64,000 nucleotides of DNA from Leptolyngbya ohadii IS1 (GCF_002215035.1 NZ_NKFP01000004.1:311726-375725), one strand, 5' to 3'. Counted from the stretch's first letter, positions 25,071 to 33,953 are shown. Notes: generated by a model from the sequence alone, not told the origin. Translations and numbers: made by a program.

Positions 25071-26099
25071 TCAGGGATGGGTGCTGCCATCCGGCATGGT
25101 TGCCCCCTGTAAAATTGCGCCCTGTAAATTGGCACTGCTCAGCTCCGATCGCATCAGGTTCGCGTTGGTGAGGTCTGCCTGCATCAGGTTAGTTCTGGCG
25201 AGGTAGGTATCCGTCAGCTGAGCTTCCTGCAAAATGGCTTGCCAGAGATTTGCCCGACTGAGATCGGCACGGGAAAGCCGGGCATGGGTCAGGTTGGCTT
25301 TTGCCAGGTGAGCGCTGGTTAGTTTGGCATCTGCGAGCAGTGCCCCCTGTAGGTTGATGCTTGCCATATCTGCTTCTATGAGGGTCGATCGCTCCAGACG
25401 GGCATTTTCTAGCCATGCTCCCCGCAAAACCGATCGGGTCAGGTTGGCTTCCGTTAGCAGGGCATTGTGCAAATTTGCCTCTGTTAAATCGGCTCCGCTC
25501 AAATCCACGCCTCGCAGGGTTGCCTCGCTCAGGTCTGCTCCCCGTAGATCTACCCGCGATAAATCGGCTCCGGTCAGGTTGGCTCCCCGCAGATCGGCTT
25601 TCCGCAGGCTGGCTCCCCGCAGGCTGACGATGTAGCGACTGTTTTCCTGCCGCAGATTGGCTCCCCGCAGACAGGCACCGCTCAGGTTTGCTCCGTCGAG
25701 CTGGGCATTTCTCAGATCCGCCTCCTGCAAATTGGCATCGAGCAGGTTTGCCAGCGATAGATCTGCGCTGCGAAGGTCTGCCCGCTGAAGAATTGCGCCG
25801 TGCAGATCCGCATCTTTGAGCATTGCGCCGGTCAGGTTTGCCTGGGTCAAATTGACGCCGCCCAGTTTGCTGGCTGTGAGGTTAGCTTTGTTCAAATTGG
25901 CTCGATTGAGATAGGCAAAGCGAAACACAACCCGCTGAAGATCTGCCTGGCTCAAATCAATTCCGATCAGGTCGGCTTCTGCCAAATCTGCCATTGCCAG
26001 CCGCACCTTACTGAAGTGGATTTTGCCAGCCTGATACTGTTGCAGCAGATCGGCGGATTTGATGGGTTGCTCCTTAGTGGCGTGATCTGAGTGATCCAT
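25071..26099 (-). CDS. pentapeptide-repeat protein (long)
   Basis: 342 residues. After an N-terminal helical cap (residues 1-35) almost the whole protein is A(D/N)LXX pentapeptides, over 50 in a row, e.g. ANLTGAMLKDADLHGAILQR. These fold as a right-handed quadrilateral beta-helix. One interruption, RQENSRYIVSLRGASL near residue 155, probably forms a loop. There is no signal peptide or membrane helix, so it is cytoplasmic. Functions of such proteins are mostly unknown. It is co-directional with the three-repeat helical protein upstream, from which a 15-bp tandem array separates it. Confidence 0.93.
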   Translation of the reverse strand: MDHSDHATKEQPIKSADLLQQYQAGKIHFSKVRLAMADLAEADLIGIDLSQADLQRVVFRFAYLNRANLNKANLTASKLGGVNLTQANLTGAMLKDADLHGAILQRADLRSADLSLANLLDANLQEADLRNAQLDGANLSGACLRGANLRQENSRYIVSLRGASLRKADLRGANLTGADLSRVDLRGADLSEATLRGVDLSGADLTEANLHNALLTEANLTRSVLRGAWLENARLERSTLIEADMASINLQGALLADAKLTSAHLAKANLTHARLSRADLSRANLWQAILQEAQLTDTYLARTNLMQADLTNANLMRSELSSANLQGAILQGATMPDGSTHP

Positions 26100-26135
26100 A
26101 GGTGGCTTGCCTTACAGTCCTGGATGCAGGAATTA

Positions 26136-26225
26136 GGTTTGGAGAAATTGGGTCTGGAAAGAGCGGGTCTGGAAAGAGCGGGTCTGGAAAGAGCGGGTCT
26201 GAAAAAACTGAGTTTGGAAAATTGC
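26136..26225. repeat. 15-bp tandem repeat (GGTCTGGAAAGAGCG)
   Basis: Six in-phase 15-base units, three of them (26151-26195) identical. Read on the plus strand they encode AGLER pentads that imitate the pentapeptide consensus. Read on the minus strand they encode LSRPA units. It lies between two co-directional minus-strand genes. Confidence 0.9.
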
Positions 26226-26281
26226 AGACGGAGGGAGGATGATCTGATCACGATCGATCGCGCCCTGGAAATTGGGTGAAT

Positions 26282-27724
26282 TTAATCGATCGCCGGATTG
26301 GCGGGAGCTTGGGTCACGATTGTACTGCCGCTCAGACCGGGACTTCGATGCACAGTGAGAGGAGAATCTGAGCATTCGGAATACTCTGCCGCTGTGGCTT
26401 GTCCAGCAGGAACACGGGTAGCAGAACCACGGGAAAAGGGGCGGGCAGTCTGACCGGGCAGGGTTAGTGACTCTGTTGCAAAGCGATGGACTGCCTGAAC
26501 GACTGCCCCAGTGGACTGGAGATAATCCTCAGTGTGGGATAGCTTACGGGCAACCCGCTGAAGGGCTGCGTCCAGATCGGCGGTTTGGGGATAGGCTTGC
26601 AGCGTCATTTGCAGCAAATCGTCCAGATCGTGATCCTTCAAAATCGACTCGTGCTGCTGAAGCTGGAACGGTTCGTGCAATAGCGAAAACAGCAAAACTT
26701 TGGTGCGAAGCGGATTGCTTGCCTGCACTACGCTCTGCCGTAAACGAAATCGCTCCGTCTGGTTCAGAGAACGATCGGCAGGAGTGAGCCAGCTTTTTTC
26801 GGTGACGGTTGGAGCAGTCCCATTCGATCGCCTGTTCTGTTCGTTCAGCAATGCCGAGAGGGCAGCGGTTGCTTCTGCGATCGTCGAGAATTTGGTAGCG
26901 GTGAGGGAACGGGAAGCGGAACCATCGAGCAGGGATGCCGTTTCAGGTTTTGCAGGTGTGCTGGGCAGATCTCCATCAGGCTGCTGGGTTGGTATCTGTT
27001 GGGTTTGCTCAACGGGATTGCCCTCGTCGGCAACGTAGGTTTCTTCGTGCATTGCCTCACTGGAGGGCTGAGCGGCTGCATCGGGATAGAGCGGCTGCAT
27101 CGCTTCCATCAGACGATTGGCAAGCAGACGATATTCGGTGGGTTTGCTCAGCGTTTTGACCAGGCTTTCGAGCAGTACGCCCAGACTTGATTGGCTCGGC
27201 GTCATGCTGTGCAGCGTTTGAATGAGGGGCGGCAGCGTGGCTTGTTCCAGCTTTTCCCGGTTAGACTCCCACTGGTTCGTGCAGGCAAGAATCAGCAGCT
27301 TCTTCAGACGCAGCAGGTCTGGATCATGGGCTAAGGGTTGGGCGATCGCCTCGTATATTTGGGAATCGGTTGTCAGGTTTAAGGATGCGCCTGGGTAAAG
27401 GAACTGGAGGAACCCAAGCAAACTGTGGGCAACCAGGGTGTATTCCGCCGATTTATTCAGCCGATTAACTGCCTGGAGCAGACAGGTTTGCAGGACTTGC
27501 CAGGTGGGAGCTGTGGACGTGAGCGTGTGCAGCAAATCGCAGAACTGGATGGATTCCAATCGTCCTGCGTCACTTTCCCAGATTCCGGTGCAGCTATAAA
27601 TCAACAGTTTTTTGAATCGACCTGCCTGGGGATCTTGCGCTAGCGCCTGCGAAACTTCGTTCGCGTTCACTGGATGAGCATGAGTGGAATCGGGCATCGC
27701 GGAAGCAGAAGAAACGGAGATCAT
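26282..27724 (-). CDS. hypothetical protein with three related helical domains
   Basis: 480 residues, no named family recognised. It contains an internal triplication. Residues about 26-112 (ALAQDPQAGRFKKLLIYSCT ... EYTLVAHSLLGFLQFLYPGA) and 128-215 (PLAHDPDLLRLKKLLILACT ... EYRLLANRLMEAMQPLYPDA) align closely, including a shared WES. Residues about 327-415 (RLRQSVVQASNPLRTKVLLF ... EDYLQSTGAVVQAVHRF) are a weaker third copy. Each is an all-helical domain of about 88 residues. A Pro/Gln/Ser-rich linker separates copies 2 and 3, and the C-terminus is disordered. There is no signal or membrane segment. A scaffold or protein-binding role would fit helical repeats but is inference. Confidence 0.7.
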   Translation of the reverse strand: MISVSSASAMPDSTHAHPVNANEVSQALAQDPQAGRFKKLLIYSCTGIWESDAGRLESIQFCDLLHTLTSTAPTWQVLQTCLLQAVNRLNKSAEYTLVAHSLLGFLQFLYPGASLNLTTDSQIYEAIAQPLAHDPDLLRLKKLLILACTNQWESNREKLEQATLPPLIQTLHSMTPSQSSLGVLLESLVKTLSKPTEYRLLANRLMEAMQPLYPDAAAQPSSEAMHEETYVADEGNPVEQTQQIPTQQPDGDLPSTPAKPETASLLDGSASRSLTATKFSTIAEATAALSALLNEQNRRSNGTAPTVTEKSWLTPADRSLNQTERFRLRQSVVQASNPLRTKVLLFSLLHEPFQLQQHESILKDHDLDDLLQMTLQAYPQTADLDAALQRVARKLSHTEDYLQSTGAVVQAVHRFATESLTLPGQTARPFSRGSATRVPAGQATAAEYSECSDSPLTVHRSPGLSGSTIVTQAPANPAID

Positions 27725-27923
27725 GCGGGATGCAGCGGGGTAGGAAGATGCCGGACTAATAGGGCTAGAATGCCCGCAATCGGCGCAGAATGCACGCTTT
27801 CCTCCGTATTGATTCCATCAAGATACGGCCCAAGATTAAGTTGCATTTCTCCGGGAAACTGCGGCAGTAGCAGAACGGTAGAATTCAGATTCTAAATTCG
27901 CAGCTTTGAGGGAAATTACAGTC

Positions 27924-28106
27924 ATGGCAGAAGGTGGAATGCAGGTTTGCCCCGTCTGTGGGGTAAAAATCCTGAAGATTATCGGTGGCGATCGCGTCCT
28001 CTTTACAGCGGGACCACCGGGAACCAGAGAAATTCTTTGGAAGAAGGTCTGTCAATACACGGATAAGCCGAGCTGTATTAACCGCGATCGAGGAGCAGCA
28101 CTCTGA
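27924..28106 (+). CDS. small zinc-ribbon protein
   Basis: 60 residues. MQVCPVCGVKILKIIGGDRV opens with a CPVCG knuckle; a second pair of cysteines follows in KKVCQYTDKPSCIN, so one zinc could be bound by four Cys. The region between (VLFTAGPPGTREILWKK) looks conserved in type with cyanobacterial proteins I have seen, but I cannot name the family. The start is ATG 27924, with a weak GAGGG upstream. An in-frame ATG at 27906 would add 6 residues. The stop codon TGA (28104-28106) overlaps the first unit of a 15-bp tandem repeat. Confidence 0.65.
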   Translation: MAEGGMQVCPVCGVKILKIIGGDRVLFTAGPPGTREILWKKVCQYTDKPSCINRDRGAAL

Positions 28107-28164
28107 ATTCCATTTCGGCGTTTTCCACTCTGGCATTTTCCATTCCGGCATTTTCCATTCCGCT
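28105..28164. repeat. 15-bp tandem repeat (ATTTTCCATTCCGGC)
   Basis: Four in-phase 15-base units starting inside the stop codon of the zinc-ribbon gene: GAATTCCATTTCGGC, GTTTTCCACTCTGGC, ATTTTCCATTCCGGC, ATTTTCCATTCCGCT. Confidence 0.85.
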
Positions 28165-28273
28165 CCTGTGGGGGTAGAGGCAGAGTGAATACTGCCCTTC
28201 AGGAGTGGTCAGCGATTGCAACAAAATGTTATGAAGTGGGTTGGGTAGATCGTCGCATTGCCCACAGGATTTT

Positions 28274-28768
28274 ATGCCCTGGAAACGATCGCTGCGCTAC
28301 TTCTATCTACGGTTTGTCCGTCTGCGGGGAACGCCCGCCCAAATTGCTCGTGGCTTTGCATTTGGAGTGTTTTGGGGAATGTTTCCCCTACCGGGACTGC
28401 AAATGGCAGTTGCCATCCTCACGGCAGCCCTTTTCCAGAGCAGCAAACTTGCCGCTGCCGCCGGAACCTGGCTCAGTAATCCCATTACTACCCTTCCCCT
28501 CACGGCGCTAAACTTCCACGTCGGTCAAACATTGCTGGGAAGACAGTGGAGCGATCTGCCGATCGACAATCTACGATCGGTTCGAGATTTTCTGGCGCTG
28601 GGGGATGATGTGCTGATTCCCTACTTTCTGGGCTGTGCAGTGGTCGGGTTAGGTCTGGCGGTAGTCAGCTATGGGGTGGGGTTGCCTGCGGTGGTCGTCA
28701 TGCAGAAACGGTTCGCAGAACGGCGACAGCGGCGGCGCAAGCGCAAATACCATCGAATGCCGGATTAA
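28274..28768 (+). CDS. DUF2062 membrane protein
   Basis: 164 residues from ATG 28274 (MPWKRSLRYFYLRFVRLRGT). An in-frame alternative 11 codons upstream lacks family-like sequence. DUF2062 landmarks are GTPAQIARGFAFGVFWGMFP, the glycine/proline turn LPGLQMAVAI, and the motif GTWLSNPITTLPLTALNF. Three hydrophobic segments are visible; a strongly basic tail (RRQRRRKRKYHR) ends the protein on the cytoplasmic side. Function is unknown, although the domain is sometimes found with glycosyltransferases. Confidence 0.9.
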   Translation: MPWKRSLRYFYLRFVRLRGTPAQIARGFAFGVFWGMFPLPGLQMAVAILTAALFQSSKLAAAAGTWLSNPITTLPLTALNFHVGQTLLGRQWSDLPIDNLRSVRDFLALGDDVLIPYFLGCAVVGLGLAVVSYGVGLPAVVVMQKRFAERRQRRRKRKYHRMPD

Positions 28769-28792
28769 GGGCACTGGGGTAAAAACTCGGTC

Positions 28793-28937
28793 GATCCCCC
28801 TAGCCCCCTAGAAGGGGGGAAACTGAGCCAATGCAGGCAATCTATCTACCTCAGCATAGATTGAGGATTGAACGCCTCAAATTCCCCCTCTCGCTTCTCA
28901 GGAGTGACAAGCAAAAAAGGGGGATTGAGGGGGATCT
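28793..28937. repeat. inverted repeat element (GATCCCCCTAGCCCCC arms)
   Basis: GATCCCCCTAGCCCCC at 28793-28808 faces GGGGGATTGAGGGGGATC at about 28920-28937. The interior (AAGGGGGG, AATTCCCCCT) adds further pairing. It fills most of the gap between convergent genes. This type of CCCCCTAAATCCCCC sequence is widespread in cyanobacterial genomes; it could end transcription in both directions. Confidence 0.55.
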
Positions 28938-29016
28938 CAGAGTTTGCGGCACTGATCAGAGAACCCTCGATCAAGCTCACTTTTAGTTAAGTCAAGCCGA
29001 TCGCTCTAGCGGAACC

Positions 29017-30387
29017 CTACGAACCAGAACCGCCAACTTCGATCTTGGACGTTACGCCCAATTTGCCATCATCGGCGATCGTCCAGACATCGTAGCTGCC
29101 AACCACATCGCCCTCGGCGTTAAAGTCGATCGTGCCGCTGGCTCCTTCGTAGTTGATTGGTTTACCGTCCCGCAGCAGGGCAAGACCCTGGCAGACATCG
29201 GTTACTTTTTCACCGTCGCCGCTGGTTACAGTCCGGATCTGATCCTTAATGGCGGCTCCTGTTGTGGATTTTGCGGCTTCGGCTGCGAGCGCAATCACGG
29301 CTGCGGCATCCCAGGAGTTGGGATCGTAAACGTTGGGGGCACGGTTGAACTTCTTGCGATACACGTCATCAAACTGCTGAATTGCCGGACCTCCCGCGCT
29401 GGGAGCCGTTCCGAGCGTTCCTGACGCAACAAATTTACCGTCGCCAGTCTTGCCCGACAGTTCTGCCAGCTTGTCCGTCTTCATGCCGTCGGACATCAAG
29501 ACCTTGGTGTTGCCGTTGAGCAATCCTTGTTCCTGTGCCTGCTTCAGGATAATGCTGCCCGTTTCCGGGTATGCCACCAGGACGACTGCATCCGGATTGC
29601 CGTTGAAGGCTGCCCGCAGTTCCGAGTCAAACGTGGTTGCATCGGGGGCATACTTGGTCGGGTTCGATTCGTTGGTTACAGTGCCGCCCAGCTGCTTGAA
29701 GGCGGGAACAAAGGCATCCACCAGACCGTTGCCGTAATCGTTGTTAATTGCCAGCACTGCTACTCGTTTTGCGCCCTGCTCCTGAGCCAACTGCGCCAGG
29801 GCATCTCCCTGGAACGTGTCGGGCGGAGCGGTTCGGAACCAGAAGCCGTTAAATTCACCTTTCTTGGCGCGATCGGTAAAGGTGGGGCTGGTGCTGGAAG
29901 GCGAGATTTGCACGACCTGATTTCGGACTGCAATATCCACTGCCGCACTGGAAACGGCGCTACCCGCTGCACCCACAACGCCGCCGACCTTGTCCACCTC
30001 TGCCAGCTTGGTCATCCCTGCCGCCCCCGCTGCCGGATCGGTCTGATCGTCTTCAGAGATAATCTGCACGGGTTTACCCAGAACGCCACCACAGGCATTG
30101 ACTGTTTCTGCCAGCAGGTTGACGCTGTCCTGCATCGTCGTACCATACTGTGCCAGATCGCCCGTAATCGGGAGCAGGGTGCCAATCTTCAGCTGACCAT
30201 CGACAGTAGCGCCTGCTGTCGTTGCTGCCGGACTGGATGCTGCATCGGGAGAACCATTTTGCGCGGTATTTTGGGGAACGGAACCACAAGCCGTAATCGA
30301 CAGCATCAGCGCCGCCGCACCGCCACTTCCCAGGCGTTTTAGCAAATCCGATCGATTGAATTTAGAGGGTTTTGTCCAACGTTTCAT
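29017..30387 (-). CDS. ABC transporter substrate-binding lipoprotein (branched-chain amino acid type)
   Basis: 456 residues. A lipoprotein signal peptide ends in the lipobox SITAC (Cys34), so the mature protein would be tethered in the periplasm. The Peripla_BP_6 / LivJ-type fold is clear: GQLKIGTLLPITGDLAQYG, then IISEDDQTDPAAGAAG, VVGAAGSAVSSAAVDIA, and VAVLAINNDYGNGLVDAF. In cyanobacteria relatives bind amino acids or urea. No permease or ATPase gene is adjacent, so it is an orphan receptor here. A second twin-lobe domain ends with GTIDFNAEGDVVGSYDVWTI. Confidence 0.92.
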   Translation of the reverse strand: MKRWTKPSKFNRSDLLKRLGSGGAAALMLSITACGSVPQNTAQNGSPDAASSPAATTAGATVDGQLKIGTLLPITGDLAQYGTTMQDSVNLLAETVNACGGVLGKPVQIISEDDQTDPAAGAAGMTKLAEVDKVGGVVGAAGSAVSSAAVDIAVRNQVVQISPSSTSPTFTDRAKKGEFNGFWFRTAPPDTFQGDALAQLAQEQGAKRVAVLAINNDYGNGLVDAFVPAFKQLGGTVTNESNPTKYAPDATTFDSELRAAFNGNPDAVVLVAYPETGSIILKQAQEQGLLNGNTKVLMSDGMKTDKLAELSGKTGDGKFVASGTLGTAPSAGGPAIQQFDDVYRKKFNRAPNVYDPNSWDAAAVIALAAEAAKSTTGAAIKDQIRTVTSGDGEKVTDVCQGLALLRDGKPINYEGASGTIDFNAEGDVVGSYDVWTIADDGKLGVTSKIEVGGSGS

Positions 30388-31178
30388 AGGATGTTGTCAA
30401 GCGAAAGGTTTAAGCGAAAAATTCAAGCGAAAAGCAAGACCAACGCGATAAACGATCGTAGCGAAAAGCCGGAGGAACGGGGACTGAATCGCCGGAAGAA
30501 GTAAGAATTCGTTGAATTATGCCCGCTCCGAAAAACGGAGACACTATAATCCGGTTAGCGAAAATTGGTAGATCACTCACGAGGTGGGACTTAACAGCTG
30601 GAATCTGATAGCTGGAATTTGGCTGCTGGAACTTAACAGCTGGAATCTGATACAGCAATCACAAATGATGGGTGAGAAAGGGGGTGTGTGGCTTTCTCCC
30701 CGTACAGAGTTCCATCCCTGCACCCCAAATACAAGACAGAAAGGATAGCTATGGCTGGAACTTAATTGATCAAACTTAGCGACTTGAACTTGGCTATTAG
30801 CACTATCTGCTGGAACTTTGACACTGAGAAGGAAGTCAAGCAGGATGAAGCGTTGAAACCTGGCTGTTTGATTCACTGTTCAATTCACTGTTCGATCCAC
30901 AACAGCAGGCGGACGGTTGCCTATTGCCTGAATTTGTGCCAATCTATTTTGCGAGTCAGGTCGGTCGCCAGCCAGCTCTCTTTTCCTTTGGTTCGTTTTT
31001 GCTGAGATTCTGCTGCAATTCAGGTGTAATTCTGGCTGCAATTCTGATTGAGGCGATCGATCGAGTCCTTGTTTTCTTGAAGGGACAGATGCAGACAGCA
31101 CAATGCTGGGCAACGCTCAATGCAGAATCATTCACCCCGCCCTTTTTGCTGAATGCTCATGTCATCACAGGAGTTTCT
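30388..31178. other. divergent promoter region with degenerate 14-bp repeats
   Basis: 791 bases between the lipoprotein gene and the Tic22-like gene. A 14-bp array (GCTGGAATCTGATA type) is at 30587-30652, with decayed relatives to about 30830. An open frame reaches upstream of the Tic22 start to 30924, but it has no protein-like conservation and lacks a signal peptide at its N-terminus, so I treat it as leader. Confidence 0.5.
30587..30652. repeat. 14-bp tandem repeat (GCTGGAATCTGATA)
   Basis: A partial first unit, then GCTGGAATCTGATA, GCTGGAATTTGGCT, GCTGGAACTTAACA, GCTGGAATCTGATA. The first and last full units are identical. Confidence 0.85.
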
Positions 31179-32036
31179 ATGAAGTCATTCTTTCGTTGGA
31201 GTGCAACCTTTGGTATCGTCAGTGGTGTGCTAATCGGTTCTTTCTGGACTGGCGCAGCGCGAGTGCTAGCCCTGACCGCTGAACAGGTGGCAGAACGCTT
31301 GCGTCCGGTTCCGGTCTTTACCCTTGCCAATGAGCAAGGTGCGCCTCTGGTTGCTTCACCGTCCGAGGGTGAGGATCGGGGTCCCGTTGCGGGCGTGTTT
31401 ATCAGCCGTGCCGATGCGGAAAAATTCCTGAACGACCTCAAAACCCGGAATCCCCAGGCAGCTCAAGGCGTTCGAGTGGTTCCGGTTTCCCTTGCCGATG
31501 TTTACAGAATTGCCGAAACCGAGCGAACGGGTTCAACGCCGCAGAATCAGCAGCTGCGATTTGCCTTTATTCCGGCTCAGCAGCAGGTCGATGCAGCAAT
31601 GACCGTCCTGCGGGAGGGTGGACAAAACGTGAGCCAGTTCCAGGGCGTACCCATTTTTGTGGCGCAGTCTGGCAACGGCGATAATCGCGGCTATCTGACT
31701 ATCCAGCAGGGAGAGCAGCAGGTCATTCCCATGTTTTTCGACAAGGCAGAGCTGCAAGGCGTTTTAACCCGTCTTCAGCAAAGCCAGCCCGACCTCGCTC
31801 GCAATATGACGGTTCAGGTGGTTAATCTGGAAGGACTGATTCAAACCCTGCAATCCAGCAATAACCAGGAACTCAACCAGATTCTGCTGGTTCCCCCCAG
31901 AGATAGCATCGAGTATGTTCGATCGCTTCAGCCGCAGGGAGGTCAGCAGGGTCAGCAGGGTCAGCCCCGTCAGCAGGGTCAGCAGGCACAGCCTCGCACA
32001 CAGCAGCAGGCACAGCCCGCCCAGCCTCGCCGATAG
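31179..32036 (+). CDS. Tic22-like periplasmic protein
   Basis: 285 residues from ATG 31179, chosen because CAGGAG lies 5 bases upstream and the protein then opens with a signal peptide (MKSFFRWSATFGIVSGVLIG ... ARVLA). The Tic22 family signature follows: LTAEQVAERLRPVPVFTLAN, SPSEGEDRGPVAGVFISRAD, RFAFIPAQQQVDAAMTVLRE and GVPIFVAQSGNGDNRGYLTI. Cyanobacterial Tic22 acts in the periplasm or thylakoid lumen as a chaperone for outer-membrane biogenesis, related to the chloroplast import component. The C-terminal 32 residues are a Gln/Gly/Pro repeat tail (QQGQQGQPRQQGQQAQPR), probably disordered. A terminator follows. Confidence 0.9.
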   Translation: MKSFFRWSATFGIVSGVLIGSFWTGAARVLALTAEQVAERLRPVPVFTLANEQGAPLVASPSEGEDRGPVAGVFISRADAEKFLNDLKTRNPQAAQGVRVVPVSLADVYRIAETERTGSTPQNQQLRFAFIPAQQQVDAAMTVLREGGQNVSQFQGVPIFVAQSGNGDNRGYLTIQQGEQQVIPMFFDKAELQGVLTRLQQSQPDLARNMTVQVVNLEGLIQTLQSSNNQELNQILLVPPRDSIEYVRSLQPQGGQQGQQGQPRQQGQQAQPRTQQQAQPAQPRR

Positions 32037-32101
32037 GTTAATTTGGAGTTCGTCATTCTGAATTAAACCTGCTATTTGATTTTGAAGTTTTGTCTCCGCT
32101 G

Positions 32102-32127
32102 GGGCGCACTCGTTTTGCGCCCTTTTA
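32102..32127 (+). terminator. intrinsic terminator after the Tic22-like gene
   Basis: A perfect 7-bp stem, GGGCGCA with TGCGCCC, has loop CTCGTTT, then TTTTATCGTTTTT. Confidence 0.85.
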
Positions 32128-32168
32128 TCGTTTTTGTGTCTTTTTGCATCTGTTAATTTTTCGCATTT

Positions 32169-33062
32169 ATGAACTCTGTTCTGGTTTCAGGGAATGCCCT
32201 GTGGCAGTGGCAGCAGCAGGCAAAACAGCAGGCGATCGCCGCTAAGATTCCGCTTCAAGAAGTAGACTGGCTGCTGCAAGAGCTTGCCGGACTCGATCGC
32301 CTTTCCCTCCGCCTGGAAACCTACAGATCCCAGACCGTTTCGCTAAAAGTTTCTCTGGAAACCCTCTCCGATTGTTGGCAGCAGCGTCTAGCCGATCGTG
32401 TTCCGGTGCAGTATTTAGCGGGAGTTGCGCCCTGGCGACAGTTTTTGCTGCACGTCACGCCTGCGGTGCTGATTCCCCGTCCAGAAACGGAAATGCTGAT
32501 CGATCTGGCGCAGTCCGCTGTTCAACTCCACCCGTCTTTAGCAACCGGACATTGGGTAGATCTGGGAACAGGCAGTGGGGCGATCGCGATCGGATTGGCA
32601 GACAGCTTTCCCGATGCTCAAATTCATGCCGTGGACTACAGCGAAGCCGCCTTAGCCGTTGCTCAATGGAATGCTAGACAGTGTGGATTTGGCGATCGGA
32701 TTCAGTTTTATCGCGGTTCCTGGTTTGAGCCGATCGCGCATCTGCAAGGACAACTCAGCGGTATGGTTTCTAATCCGCCCTACATTCCCCAGGGCATAAT
32801 CGCCGATTTGCAGCCGGAAGTTGCCCGTCACGAACCCCACCTCGCGCTGGATGGCGGCACCGATGGACTGGATGCTGTCCGGCATTTAATCAACACTGCT
32901 CCTTTCTACCTGCGATCGGGGGGGCTGTGGCTGGTGGAACTGATGGCAGATCAGGCGGCGATCGTGGCGGATCTACTGGACGCAGCGGGCAGCTATACGG
33001 AAATTCAGATTCATGCGGATCTGGCAGGGATCGATCGGTTTGTGATGGCGTATCGGGGGTAA
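32169..33062 (+). CDS. prmC: release factor glutamine methyltransferase
   Basis: 297 residues. PrmC (HemK) methylates the GGQ glutamine of peptide-chain release factors using S-adenosylmethionine. The N-terminal helical domain includes PVQYLAGVAPWRQFLLHVTP and PRPETEMLIDLA, typical of PrmC. The SAM site is WVDLGTGSGAIAIGLADSFP. The catalytic SNPPYIP motif is at about residue 200. The LDGGTDGLDAVRHLI segment is also diagnostic. ATG start at 32169. The TAA stop is followed after 4 bases by an 8-bp tandem repeat. Confidence 0.96.
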   Translation: MNSVLVSGNALWQWQQQAKQQAIAAKIPLQEVDWLLQELAGLDRLSLRLETYRSQTVSLKVSLETLSDCWQQRLADRVPVQYLAGVAPWRQFLLHVTPAVLIPRPETEMLIDLAQSAVQLHPSLATGHWVDLGTGSGAIAIGLADSFPDAQIHAVDYSEAALAVAQWNARQCGFGDRIQFYRGSWFEPIAHLQGQLSGMVSNPPYIPQGIIADLQPEVARHEPHLALDGGTDGLDAVRHLINTAPFYLRSGGLWLVELMADQAAIVADLLDAAGSYTEIQIHADLAGIDRFVMAYRG

Positions 33063-33066
33063 AGGG

Positions 33067-33090
33067 GTGGATGGGTGGATGAGTGGGGTG
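33067..33090. repeat. 8-bp tandem repeat after prmC
   Basis: GTGGATGG, GTGGATGA, GTGGGGTG, three in-phase octamers 4 bases after the prmC stop codon, followed by AGGGAGCAGGG words. Confidence 0.75.
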
Positions 33091-33247
33091 AGGGAGCAGG
33101 GAGATGAGGGGTGGGGGTGCAGAGCTGAGTTTTTGGGGTGCTTTTGATGCTTGTGTTGCGAGGCTTAAGAAGCAGGAAAAAACAAGAGACGACCGGATCG
33201 ATCGCCTCCCTTGGTGAATTAGAATTTTTAATCAATCTACGGCAGAC

Positions 33248-33811
33248 TTAGCCAATCTTCAGCAGTTCCACATCAAAGATTAGTGTGGCATTGGGGGGGA
33301 TCACGCCGCCTGCACCCCTTGCACCGTAGCCCAAATCTGGCGGAATAATCAGACGACGCTGACCGCCCACTTTCATGGTGCTGATGCCCTCATCCCAGCC
33401 TTTGATTACCTGTCCTGCACCCAGACGGAAGGAGAAGGGGCGATTGCGATCGCGGGAGCTGTCAAACTTGGTACCGTCTTCCAGCGTGCCCGTGTAGTGA
33501 ACGTAAACCGTTTGTCCGGCTTCGGGGGCTGCGCCGCTGCCTTCTACTTCGTCAATGTATTTCAGACCGGAGGGCGTGGTGACGATGTTTTGATTCTCGT
33601 TAGCCGGATTATCGTTTGCCATAGCAAGAGTTGCATCAGGAGCGGGGACAGAAGGAGCAGGGGAAACTTGAGCGATCGTCGGAGTGTTGGGCAGGGTGGA
33701 GGCAGGCTGTTCGGCAGCGATTGCTTCTGCACCTCGATTGGTAAGCTGTGCTGCCACAATTACTACCAGACAAACCACCATCACGCCGAAGCTAATCAGA
33801 ATTTCTCGCAA
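33248..33811 (-). CDS. FKBP-type peptidyl-prolyl isomerase, membrane-anchored
   Basis: 187 residues. A signal-anchor helix ([18 protein letters not shown]) and an Ala/Pro-rich linker precede one FKBP domain: [60 protein letters not shown] and [20 protein letters not shown]. The active-site aromatic residues of the family are present (Tyr, Phe, Trp). It would catalyse proline isomerisation on the periplasmic or lumenal side. There is no operon partner. Confidence 0.95.
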   Translation of the reverse strand: MREILISFGVMVVCLVVIVAAQLTNRGAEAIAAEQPASTLPNTPTIAQVSPAPSVPAPDATLAMANDNPANENQNIVTTPSGLKYIDEVEGSGAAPEAGQTVYVHYTGTLEDGTKFDSSRDRNRPFSFRLGAGQVIKGWDEGISTMKVGGQRRLIIPPDLGYGARGAGGVIPPNATLIFDVELLKIG

Positions 33812-33953
33812 AGCAGTTCTCCTGTTTTTTCAGGACGTTTTTCTAAGAGGGATTGAACAGAACGGTAAAACCAGTCCATCCCCCAGTTTACTGCCTGTTT
33901 GCTGCCAGATTACTGCTGAATGACCTGCTAAAGCGGCAAAAATTGGGAGACTT

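Noticed and set aside
26091-26279. 62-codon frame made largely of the 15-bp repeat
   Set aside because: Most of it is repeat sequence. It overlaps the start of the minus-strand pentapeptide gene and lacks a ribosome-binding site.
29527-30342. 271-codon frame antisense to the solute-binding lipoprotein gene
   Set aside because: Cys/Arg/His-rich composition typical of a shadow frame. The opposite strand has a signal peptide, lipobox and full family pattern.
30924-31178. N-terminal extension of the Tic22-like protein
   Set aside because: The signal peptide and a good ribosome-binding site are at 31179. The extension would bury the signal and is not protein-like.
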